DNA of 64,000 nucleotides, taken from CAYPFY01 sp964410105 (lineage in GTDB: Bacteria > Bacteroidota > Ignavibacteria > UBA10030 > SZUA-254). The stretch is taken from assembly GCA_964410105.1 (NCBI GenBank), contig CAYPFY010000013.1, positions 37,756-101,755 of the forward strand. Reading direction: 5' to 3'. A program made the translations under genes and the position numbers. The notes beneath the pieces were generated by a model that saw only the letters and a list, made by a program, of their open reading frames with translations, did no database searches and was not told the DNA's origin. This document shows positions 10,001 to 17,064 of the stretch, in pieces. Each line of letters begins with the position of its first letter. Positions within the stretch are counted from its first letter, which is position 1.

Positions 10001-12422
10001 TCGTGTTGACGTTGTAACTCCCCTTTCCGTCCGGCCAGTGGAGCGGAATTCCCGCAAATGTGGTGGTGACGACGAAGCTGTCGGGGTTGAAGTAGAGGAC
10101 GTTCAGTCCGGCCGGAAGGTTCGTGGAAAACTCTGATGAATTTCCGTACTGATCGGTCGCCGTGGCCGAGGCGTAATCGCCCCACTGCAGCGGGACCGTC
10201 GAACTGATGGTGTACCAGGCATACGCCGAGTCATTGTCGGTTGTGACTGTCGTTCTCCCGATGAGCGTCCGCCCCTCGCCATGCCCCGATTGATCGACCG
10301 TGTCGTTTTTGAATACCTCTATCTCAAACTGTGTGCTGCGCCAGCTGAGGAGATATCCCTGAACGCTCGACCCCCCGCCCAGGGTTGCGATGTTAACGGA
10401 GGGGTAGTTGACACGGAAGTTGATCGCATCCGCGACGGGTGGACGGATGAGCGGCTTCGAGGGACCGTCCTGATACTTGTTCTGATTGACGAGGCCGTCC
10501 CCGCCAAGATCGATGCCGAGGGCTCCGTTTGAATAGATGGAGTTCCCGAGGAATGAATTGTTTGCCGGGGGAGGTATTCCGTCCGAAGGATTTAAGTCGA
10601 TGACGGCGATGCCGTTCCGGCCGTTTCCGTAAATTTTGTTGCCGTCGGTTTCAGCCAGGTTCCCATAGCTATCGCCGATCTGATTTCCGTTTCCATCCTC
10701 GATACAGATTCCGTGGGCACCGTTTCCGGTGATGACGTTTTTCTGTACGACGTTGGCGTTGCTCATGATGCAGATTCCGGATCCGGGGAATCCCGCCACT
10801 CTGATTCCGCGGATGACGCTGCCCTGCGGTGTGTATCCCCATGAGAGGAATTGGCCGCCGAGGTCAAGCCCGTCGCTCCCCGGATAGCCTGCGTATCCGG
10901 GTTGCAATGAGACGAGGGGGTTGCCGTTCCCGTCGACTTTATCGCTGAAGTCAATAATGATCTGGTCGGTAATCTGGGGCAACGGTTTTGAGAGGAGGAT
11001 GATCTGTGATCCCCCGGGCCCTCCGATGATGTTAAAGGCTACCGTGTCCTGGCCGGGATTGCCGTTGACGATGTTGAGAGCTTCGCGAAGGGATGTGACG
11101 CCGTCGCTCGGGTCGACGGTGTCGGCAATGGTGTTGACGACGATGCGCATCGGGGTGTTCGCCGCATATATCGCCTTAATCGCCTTGTTCTGGTCCATGA
11201 CGATCGATATGGGGTTCGCCACGGGCCGCGAGTTGTCGGGAAATATCCAGGACACGAAATGGAACCCGGCGTTTGCGAATGCGGTGAGTGTGACGTTGTC
11301 CAGCGGATCATACAGGGCTTTTCCCGGATTTGCATTTACGTAGCCGAGCCCGGGATTTCCCGTGGACGGGTCTGTGTCTGTCGAGAGGGTAAGCGAATAC
11401 TTATTTCCGGAAAATGCCGCGCTGATGGTGTGATTCGCCGTGACGGTTGTGAATGTATAGCTCTGCTGCGCGGGGGTCGAAGGAGATGTTTCGACGTTCG
11501 TCGGGGTACCGCCGTCAATCTGAATTGAAATGACATGATAGTGTGTGTCGGCCTGCGCCGTGTATGTTATCGAACCTCCATAGGCGACTGTACTGGAACC
11601 AGCCGGGGTGATGCTCCCGTGTGAGCCGGCTGTGGCGGTGATGGTGTAGGTGTTGATGGCAAAGACCGCCCGGATGGTGTGGTTTGCATTGACGGGGGAA
11701 AATGTGTATGACGATATCGCCCCCTGGTTTACTCCGTCCACAAGGAGGCTGTCAATATGATAGCCGGTTGATGCCGACAAGGTGAATGTCGGCGTGGCTC
11801 CGGGAAATACTTTGATGGCCCCGCTTGGCGAAATGGATCCGTTCGGCCCCGCGCTCGCTGTTATGGTGTAGGGGAGATCTGCCGTCACCTGGACGTCGAA
11901 GTAGTTTTTCGAAGAATTCCAGATTCCGAGGAAGGCGAGCACGTTGTCGCCGGATTTGATGAGGCTGTCCGGAACGGTGAGGTTGATGTCCCCGGCCGCC
12001 GTGGCGCAACTGTTGTGCGACTGGATGCCGGATGTGACTTCTTTGCCGTTAAAAAATGCGCGGACGGAATTGTCAAGCGAGATGGCGATTTTTACATTGG
12101 CCGCACTCGCGATCGTCAGGTGCTTTCTGATGACGAGATCTTTTGACGAGGGCCAGAAGGTTTTGACGTGCAATGTGTCGTTGAGCGGGCACGGGGGAGA
12201 CGAGGTGTTGTTTATGGTGCCGAATGCCGCCGCCCCTGTTGTGTACCCTACCTCGGACGCGCCCGGGTCTTTGAAGCTGAGCGTCTGCTCCAGCGTCGAG
12301 TTGGATTTGACGAACTGATAGAGGTATCCTCCCGATCGGTAAGGGATCAGTGTCTGGTTGGCCTGCCCCAGTGCAATCAGGGGGAAGATTGTCAGGAGTA
12401 CGAAAAGCTTTGGGAGTCTCAT
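7023..12422 (-). CDS. Giant mosaic T9SS-secreted protein: InlB repeats, beta-helix, zinc-peptidase motif, vWA
   Basis: About 1799 residues. Order: signal peptide (MRLPKLFVLLTIFPLIALG); a jelly-roll-like region; several InlB/Listeria-Bacteroides repeats (about 190-420; 'YTITATAGxxGSITPAG'); a right-handed beta-helix (about 450-660). Near residue 924 comes a zinc-metallopeptidase motif HEIGHLLGASD with a nearby Met-turn-like LTMYG. A von Willebrand A domain follows (about 990-1090; LLIDASSTF), then a GVAWKG hexapeptide array, Ig-like stretches, a left-handed-helix-like region and a T9SS tail (NYPNPFNPST...GIYLLRI...MMIIK). The third zinc ligand is Asp rather than His, as in snapalysin-type M7 peptidases. 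The start at 12422 is chosen for the signal peptide; a TTG at 12452 is the alternative. It follows the 12462-12944 gene in an apparent operon. Confidence 0.85.
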   Translation of the reverse strand: MRLPKLFVLLTIFPLIALGQANQTLIPYRSGGYLYQFVKSNSTLEQTLSFKDPGASEVGYTTGAAAFGTINNTSSPPCPLNDTLHVKTFWPSSKDLVIRKHLTIASAANVKIAISLDNSVRAFFNGKEVTSGIQSHNSCATAAGDINLTVPDSLIKSGDNVLAFLGIWNSSKNYFDVQVTADLPYTITASAGPNGSISPSGAIKVFPGATPTFTLSASTGYHIDSLLVDGVNQGAISSYTFSPVNANHTIRAVFAINTYTITATAGSHGSITPAGSSTVAYGGSITYTAQADTHYHVISIQIDGGTPTNVETSPSTPAQQSYTFTTVTANHTISAAFSGNKYSLTLSTDTDPSTGNPGLGYVNANPGKALYDPLDNVTLTAFANAGFHFVSWIFPDNSRPVANPISIVMDQNKAIKAIYAANTPMRIVVNTIADTVDPSDGVTSLREALNIVNGNPGQDTVAFNIIGGPGGSQIILLSKPLPQITDQIIIDFSDKVDGNGNPLVSLQPGYAGYPGSDGLDLGGQFLSWGYTPQGSVIRGIRVAGFPGSGICIMSNANVVQKNVITGNGAHGICIEDGNGNQIGDSYGNLAETDGNKIYGNGRNGIAVIDLNPSDGIPPPANNSFLGNSIYSNGALGIDLGGDGLVNQNKYQDGPSKPLIRPPVADAINFRVNYPSVNIATLGGGSSVQGYLLSWRSTQFEIEVFKNDTVDQSGHGEGRTLIGRTTVTTDNDSAYAWYTISSTVPLQWGDYASATATDQYGNSSEFSTNLPAGLNVLYFNPDSFVVTTTFAGIPLHWPDGKGSYNVNTNLVGAGMDATFDSSFSTWQNNPALNPYLNITRGANTSSAQWGGTPDGVNNIFLSSDWATVPGSGISDNTIAVTRVRYNAMNGEITDVDMAFNAQKFTFGNLDPLAPDTTKMDVSDVATHEIGHLLGASDIYLPGYPGWDIRMGTHNEDLTMYGIIRKGETKKRSLEAGDIAGIRYIYTHSPKSAVDLVLLIDASSTFASTYDGVVPSKNSAEELVQKLRPSDRVTVIQLPNTVLAGPVTVTNSADSALVVNAINGITTGITPDIGLGLQTGQTLLSASVRRKIMILFSSCEGTGNPLSVAPSINSDSIKLYTMGFSGSPGQDIGSSLAQATNGAYYLVADTTINVAVRQMWDDITGWQISGDTSVSGGVAWKGGVAWKGGVAWKGGIDWNGGVAWKGAIDPGTTSGLPGVAWKGSNYLLFLIPPGYPLPPPGFIPKSSMEAGGPYDYIIYPGKPGYPYVQGPTYAFYTIANPLPGQYGFFVEGADSASLDETVRMHVVAVNDVTFDFSLEKSTYAPGETVNIRAALSEGGSVAGSEHLSGGRPITDASISVTVTVPGSTSTSTVQLLHIGNGIYTGAFTGTSATGTYAFRATALGTISASQKPFIRIVEQSAYVAPPYIRAVLFARDSVIINDSVGVKSGSIFVNRSAPSGSPGVELRVGSFSKTPAGYDLKAGRIRILSGAVIGGNVFANQLTNSGTITGTINSSITLPVAVFPPFQPTNAGVATAQDINVGTGSDVTYQPGTYRDVTVQPHGTLRLAGGSYHFRSFYAKSGGVVLIQGAAQLHVLNGMSGDNSSSFGAQAGTSATASNIVYYVAGTNTQSSFGYSVNVNPKCVIAGNIYAPNGTVFINKSVVLTGSAIGQAVIVGNGATVTLASGFSGGTSGVPPTTQKQDPDSKLRPATYSLSQNYPNPFNPSTQIRYTLPQESRVTLTIYNMLGQQIERLVDATQSEGTYQVVWDGRNSKGEAVSSGIYLLRINAGTFVDVKRMMIIK
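8811..8900 (-). repeat. 18-bp tandem repeat encoding GVAWKG hexapeptides
   Basis: Five in-frame 18-bp units (8900 down to 8811) encode GVAWKG, GVAWKG, GVAWKG, GIDWNG and GVAWKG. A sixth, isolated copy (PGVAWKG) lies near 8757-8776. The array sits between the vWA domain and the Ig-like region of the large secreted protein. Third-codon-position differences between units show it is not a very recent expansion. Confidence 0.9.
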
Positions 12423-12461
12423 ACGATTCGGAGTTTTGTGGACTGGCAGCAAAATTGCTCG

Positions 12462-12944
12462 TTATTGCTTGGCGCCGTTATCGGTTGCTTTCAAAGATTT
12501 TTTTATGGCTGTCGTGAATTCGTCGAGGGTGCCGAAGTTCGGGATCATTTTCTGGCCCTTGCTGTCTTTCTTGACCAGGATTTTCCCGCGTTCCCCGCCC
12601 GCTACTATGTACTTCCCGGTATTGTCCCTCTTGGCGAAGAGGACGACGTCTTCGTCAGGGTTAAAACGCGCCGTGTGGCTGTACCACTCGCCGACACCGT
12701 CACGCTCTCCACCCGGGACGACTACCACGATGGTCTTTTCTGAGAAATTGCCTTTGATGGTCTGGCCGACCGAGACGGATACCTGAGTCTCTATTTTGTC
12801 TTTGTTCCATTCCGATGAAAGTTTTCCGACTTTTCCGACGACGATGACCTCCGCCTCTTTGGTAAGAGGGTCTACCTTCAATAGCTTTGGTTGGGCATGA
12901 AGGATTAATGGGATCAAAATTAAGAGACTCAAACGTTTGATCAT
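12462..12944 (-). CDS. Small secreted protein of unknown function
   Basis: From the ATG at 12944 the protein has 160 residues with a clear signal peptide (MIKRLSLLILIPLILHAQ). The mature part has a KEAEVIVVGKVGK segment, alternating beta-rich stretches and a Lys-rich C-terminus. Such 'VVGKV...' openings occur in small exported beta-barrel proteins, but I do not recognise a family. A GGAG ribosome site 9 bases before the ATG supports this start over the longer frame that begins at 13064. The stop is 39 bases before the ATG of the giant secreted protein, so the two are probably co-transcribed. Confidence 0.7.
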   Translation of the reverse strand: MIKRLSLLILIPLILHAQPKLLKVDPLTKEAEVIVVGKVGKLSSEWNKDKIETQVSVSVGQTIKGNFSEKTIVVVVPGGERDGVGEWYSHTARFNPDEDVVLFAKRDNTGKYIVAGGERGKILVKKDSKGQKMIPNFGTLDEFTTAIKKSLKATDNGAKQ

Positions 12945-13560
12945 AAAATTATCTCCAGCTGGGAAATGGTCGAAGAGCGGTACGCCCTGCGGGGAATTGA
13001 ATGCCTCGGGGACACATCGGTGAGGACGGGGGTTCCTCCGCACAAGAGTAAATGCAATATACATTTCTCCCTGAAAGTGTCAAGTAGTTGAGGCGGATAG
13101 TGGCTGTAAGTGGCTTTGCTGTAAAGTTTTAGGGAAGAAATTTTAAACGGTAATTTCGTTGTTTTTTGTCCCGGAAGGGTAGAAGTAACCCCCGAGGAAC
13201 TCTTTCTGCCGTGCCGGATATGAAGGCTGATCAGATTTTCTCCGAGTATACCGTTGCTTTTAGGATGTCTTCCATGAGACATCATCTCGAGAATGCGGAC
13301 TGACGAACTATCCAAGGGCAAGTCTGAAGAGTATGAACGATCCCGCGATCGCCCGGATTGTTCGTTCCATCGTATTCAAATTCTCTTGGGTCAGACCAAC
13401 AAATTTTGGACAGCTAATATAGGAATTTTTCTCGAAAATGACGAGTATCTCCGGCTCAATGCCGGTGAGTACGCGCGCGTTTGATGTTGTCATTTGCCCG
13501 CAGTAATCGTAAATTCCGGGGCTCATCTCATCGTCTCGAGTGTCTAATAAGAGGTTCTTC
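12945..13560. other. Intergenic region between divergent genes
   Basis: About 600 bases separate the minus-strand secreted-protein genes from the plus-strand cyclodeaminase pair, so promoters for both directions should be here. Short open frames exist on both strands but have no ribosome site, and none looks like a known family. I see no RNA gene or repeat. Confidence 0.5.
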
Positions 13561-14559
13561 ATGCATGTCTCAACGACTGAATCCAAGACTTTAAGACCCC
13601 GATATATCGGTAAGGAGGTGGTTGCACAACATCTTTCGATGGAGTCGTGCATCGGCTTAATGGGCGATGCGATGAGGGATCTCGTAGGGGGGCAATCGCT
13701 GCAACCGCTTCGATCAATTATGTGGCTTCCCGAAAGGAGAGGGGGGCTGGGGATGATGCCCGCCTATGCGGCGAAAAGGAAGAGGCTGGGGATAAAGGTG
13801 CTGACGGTTTTTCCCGCCAATCGAGCTTCGGGCTACAGCTCGCATCAGGGGCTCGTCGTGCTGTGCGAGAGCGAACATGGGCAGCTGCTCGCTATGGTCG
13901 ATGCGGATGAAATTACGGCCATCCGGACCGCCGCCGTGAGCGGCCTTGCCACGAAATTGCTTTCCCGGGATGCCCCATCAAATCTTGCGGTTCTTGGCTC
14001 CGGGACTCAGGCCTTGCGCCATGTCGAGGCGATGTTTTGCGTGCGCAGTGTGCGTTCCGTTAAGGTATGGAGCCGCGAGTATTCTCATGCCGAAGGGCTC
14101 GCACGTCAGGTTAATGAAAAATATGGTCGACCCTCTCTGGCTGTCCGGGAGTCGAAGGATGCCGTGGCCGATGCGGATATTATTTGTACCGTTACCGCTT
14201 CACCGACGCCTGTCGTTTATGGCGAATGGGTGAAAAAGGGAGCACATATCAATGCCGTCGGGTCCTGTATCCCTTCGGCGCGGGAATGCGACACTGCGAC
14301 AGTCCGCATGGCAAAACTGTATACCGACAGGTACGAATCGCTGTTCAAGGAGGCCGGGGATTTCATTATTGCGAAGAAGGAAGGCGCAATCGACGACGGC
14401 GATGTTCGCGGCGAATTGGGGGAGGTTCTCACAGGATTGAAGCGCGGTCGCGAAACCGATGACGAAGTGACGATGTTTAAATCGCTTGGAATTGGTATCG
14501 AGGATATCTATGCAGCGGACTTCGTTTATGAAAGGGTCATCAAAATGGCGGTTCTATGA
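13561..14559 (+). CDS. Ornithine cyclodeaminase / mu-crystallin family oxidoreductase
   Basis: The 332-residue protein shows the family hallmarks: a KVLTVFPANRASGYSSHQG segment, ITAIRTAAVSGLATK, the NAD(P)-binding loop AVLGSGTQA and the C-terminal DDEVTMFKSLGIGIED. Members are NAD(P)-dependent imine or ketimine reductases, alanine dehydrogenases or cyclodeaminases; the substrate cannot be read from sequence. I choose the ATG at 13561 because AAGAGG lies 6 bases upstream; a GTG at 13540 is in frame. The stop overlaps the next start (ATGA), so expression is coupled to the threonine-dehydratase-like gene. That pairing is typical of eutB/eutC (ectoine breakdown) and of the bhcB/bhcD pair of the beta-hydroxyaspartate cycle. 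Confidence 0.87.
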   Translation: MHVSTTESKTLRPRYIGKEVVAQHLSMESCIGLMGDAMRDLVGGQSLQPLRSIMWLPERRGGLGMMPAYAAKRKRLGIKVLTVFPANRASGYSSHQGLVVLCESEHGQLLAMVDADEITAIRTAAVSGLATKLLSRDAPSNLAVLGSGTQALRHVEAMFCVRSVRSVKVWSREYSHAEGLARQVNEKYGRPSLAVRESKDAVADADIICTVTASPTPVVYGEWVKKGAHINAVGSCIPSARECDTATVRMAKLYTDRYESLFKEAGDFIIAKKEGAIDDGDVRGELGEVLTGLKRGRETDDEVTMFKSLGIGIEDIYAADFVYERVIKMAVL

Positions 14560-15527
14560 AATCACTTCCTCCGCTACCTGTTCCGATCCCGCTTGATGAA
14601 ATTCGAGCCGCCCGGGTCCGAATCCAGGGGAGTGTGAATCGGACCCCGTTGTTGCGACTCTACCTCGATGATTTTCCAGGCGAATTGTTTCTGAAGCTTG
14701 AGAATCTGCAGCCGATAGGCTCTTTCAAATTGCGGGGCGCCTGTAACGCGATGGCCGTGGCGTACGACAAGCTCGCCGACGGGGTTTATACCGCAAGCGC
14801 CGGGAATATGGCTCAGGGTGTTGCATGGATCGCCCGATCGATGGGCATTCCCTGTACGGTTATCGTCCCCGATCATGCTCCGCAAACGAAACTGGATGCT
14901 ATTGAGAGATTGGGGGGAAAATATATCAAGATTCCATTCGATGAATGGTGGCAGGTTCTCACGACGCGGGATTATGGCGGGATGAAGGGATTGTTTGTCC
15001 ATCCCGTCAGTGATCTGCCGGTCATCGCCGGTAACGGCACGATAGGCCTTGAAATTCTTGAAGATCTTCCCGGTCTGGATGCTGTGATCGTGCCGTACGG
15101 CGGAGGGGGGTTGATTTCGGGAATAGCGTCTGCAATCACCGCGCTGAAGCCTGGGACCAAGATTTATGCCTCGGAGACTTCTACCGCGGCTCCGCTGAGC
15201 AAATCGTTGCAGGCGGGGAGTCCGCAAAAGGTGGATTACACTCCGAGCTTCATAGACGGAATTGGGGGTGCCGGGATTCTTGAGGAGATGTGGTCTCTTG
15301 TAAAATCTTTGGTGAACGGTTCGATTGTTGTAAGTCCGAAAGAGATAGCAATGGCTGTAAAATTACTTATTCAGCGAAGTCGTGTGATTGCAGAGGGGGC
15401 AGGTGGCTCCTCTGTCGCCGCAGCGCTGACGGGTAAAGCGGGCTACGGTAAAGTGGTGTGCGTTGTCTCGGGGGGGAATATTGATGCAGCGATGATTATG
15501 AAGATAGTGGACGGTCGGATGCCGTAG
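14556..15527 (+). CDS. Threonine dehydratase / serine racemase-like PLP enzyme (fold type II)
   Basis: The 323-residue protein has the PLP-lysine motif GSFKLRGA, a substrate loop SAGNMAQGVAW and a glycine-rich phosphate loop YGGGGLISGIA. It lacks the C-terminal ACT regulatory domain of biosynthetic IlvA, so it is the short catabolic type (threonine/serine dehydratase, serine racemase, EutB or beta-hydroxyaspartate dehydratase). The ATG overlaps the stop of the cyclodeaminase-like gene by four bases. The natural substrate is inferred only from this pairing. Confidence 0.88.
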   Translation: MKSLPPLPVPIPLDEIRAARVRIQGSVNRTPLLRLYLDDFPGELFLKLENLQPIGSFKLRGACNAMAVAYDKLADGVYTASAGNMAQGVAWIARSMGIPCTVIVPDHAPQTKLDAIERLGGKYIKIPFDEWWQVLTTRDYGGMKGLFVHPVSDLPVIAGNGTIGLEILEDLPGLDAVIVPYGGGGLISGIASAITALKPGTKIYASETSTAAPLSKSLQAGSPQKVDYTPSFIDGIGGAGILEEMWSLVKSLVNGSIVVSPKEIAMAVKLLIQRSRVIAEGAGGSSVAAALTGKAGYGKVVCVVSGGNIDAAMIMKIVDGRMP

Positions 15528-15627
15528 CTCAATTGGAATAACCAAGACTTGGGATTGGGAGAAGATCGCACATGAGACATTAGGTGAGACGATCAGTAAT
15601 ATTGACTGTTGTAACTAAGGTAAAACG

Positions 15628-16218
15628 ATGAATCTCAGATTCTTGGGTGACGCATTCGACCACTGGAAAGGCTCGATCTTCAGCCATCTAGTTCAAAGAA
15701 AGTTGCTCTTTGGACTACGAGTCGACCCCATGGCGACCGATCAAGCGGATTGGACAGAGCTTGATTATTCAACCTATTCTCAGTTGCTCAGAGTAGAAAA
15801 TTCATCCCTCGTCGAACACCGTAGCAATCTGCAAGACGATAGACACGAATATATTCAAGAGACGTTGCATACTAAGGGGGACTTATTCTTAGATCCCGAT
15901 ACTGGAATTAGCACCAATGATCGCCCAGGAATCGAGCACTTGAAAGCCTCAGAGCTGAAGGCAATCCTTGACGATTCCCGCGATAGGCTAACAATGGTTT
16001 ATCAGCACAACTCAAGAGGACCAGGCATTCACCACAGAGTGGATCAGGTTATGACCCACCTCAGCAAACACGGGGTGGAATTCCATGCTCTTGCATACGA
16101 ATCAACGTCAGTCGCAATGCTTTTCTTTTCTAGTTCCACGGCCAGATTGAGCGCGATAGCGCGATTTTACAATCAACTACTCGGTCGGCATGCTGGACGT
16201 CGGGTTTTCCAATGGTAA
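15628..16218 (+). CDS. Orphan hypothetical protein with a GDLFLDPDTGI motif
   Basis: The 196-residue soluble protein has no signal peptide or membrane helix. Visible features: the N-terminal NLRFLGDAFDHWKGSIF, then VDPMATDQADW, GDLFLDPDTGIST, a VYQHNSRG strand and a C-terminal SVAMLFFSSS strand. Alternating strands and helices with acidic motifs suggest an alpha/beta fold, possibly a nucleic-acid or nucleotide enzyme, but I do not recognise the family. AAGG 8 bases before the ATG supports the start. It stands alone, looks more A/T-rich than the genes to its left, and lies at the edge of a scarred region (gene remnants, tRNA fragment), which suggests acquisition by transfer. Confidence 0.65.
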   Translation: MNLRFLGDAFDHWKGSIFSHLVQRKLLFGLRVDPMATDQADWTELDYSTYSQLLRVENSSLVEHRSNLQDDRHEYIQETLHTKGDLFLDPDTGISTNDRPGIEHLKASELKAILDDSRDRLTMVYQHNSRGPGIHHRVDQVMTHLSKHGVEFHALAYESTSVAMLFFSSSTARLSAIARFYNQLLGRHAGRRVFQW

Positions 16219-16454
16219 GAGGTGGTAACTTCCGGATGTGGAGATTTACCCTGGTGAACCTAGCCCACTACAATTATGTTTACCTTGATGACTTCCAATG
16301 ACTGGAGTGACCCCTTACGTGGTACCGAGGTAAACTCGAGTTTCTTAGGACTTCTGGCTGGGTAACTACCTGGGTGGATTTGTGTGCCGTTAATCCGAGG
16401 ACGGGAATCATTGGATTGGTTTGAGAAGATCGATGGTACGTTTTGAAATTGAGT

Positions 16455-16610
16455 ACACGTTCTTTCCACTTCGTCCAGGTTGTGCGTCGTCATTATGACG
16501 GTCTTGCCTGAGCGACCCATATTTGAAATCAAACCACGGACAATGACAGTGCTGTGAGGGTCGAGGGCATTGTTTGGTTCATCCATTTTTCGGGGTAAAC
16601 TCCAGTTGAT
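16455..16610 (-). pseudogene. ABC transporter ATPase remnant
   Basis: On the minus strand a short stretch matches the end of an ABC ATPase: a Walker-B/D-loop MDEPNNALDP and, 25 residues later, the H-loop switch IMTTHNLDEVERTC. The Walker A motif and the signature LSGGQ that should precede it are absent. Sequence after the H-loop no longer resembles the family. The fragment is about 50 residues out of an expected 230 or more, so this is a decayed gene. Confidence 0.6.
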
Positions 16611-17064
16611 CAGATCGTACGGGCACACGGAATATGTGACACACTTCAGCTTAGAACTTTCTGCCGGCTGGAATGCCATAACCAAGAGCCTTGCCTCAGA
16701 CGATGCATACCGGCGTGTGTTCACTGTGACGGCAGGGTACCCGCCAACTACAAAATGGTTTATTGGATGGATCGGCTCAGCTCAGTTTGGGTTCTCCGCG
16801 GGGCTTTAGTTTCCGGTTGACTGAATTTTGACCTTCAACAAATGGTTCCTTACCTTTCTATGCTGGCTGAATAGCCACCGCGAGGCACATCATAAGGCCT
16901 CTTCATTGTTCTTACACGTTCGTGGTGCAAAACAGTGGAGAGGGCTGTTTGTTTTAATGAATACAACAATAGACCGGTCGTGACTATTAGCGCGACCTTT
17001 CTATGGGGTTCATCAGGAATGTTATTGCAGTCGATTGCTATCCGTTCAAGGAGGGAAAAAGACC
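16611..17064. other. Intergenic, probably decayed sequence
   Basis: Only short open frames are present, without ribosome sites or recognisable motifs. With the ABC remnant just before it, this looks like eroded former coding DNA plus the leader of the 17065 gene. Confidence 0.4.

Noticed and set aside
13308..13652. 114-residue minus-strand reading frame, with an end (TMERTIRAIAG) like DUF2892
   Set aside because: No ribosome site, overlaps the cyclodeaminase start, and the helical hairpin that should follow is missing.
15515..15545. tRNA-like GCCGTAGCTCAATTGGA at the end of the dehydratase gene
   Set aside because: Only a D-arm-like similarity; no anticodon or T arm follows, and its acceptor does not pair with the fragment at 19816-19845.
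16570..16809. 79-residue plus-strand reading frame (ELSAGWNAITKSL)
   Set aside because: No ribosome site or family match, and it overlaps the ABC ATPase remnant on the other strand.
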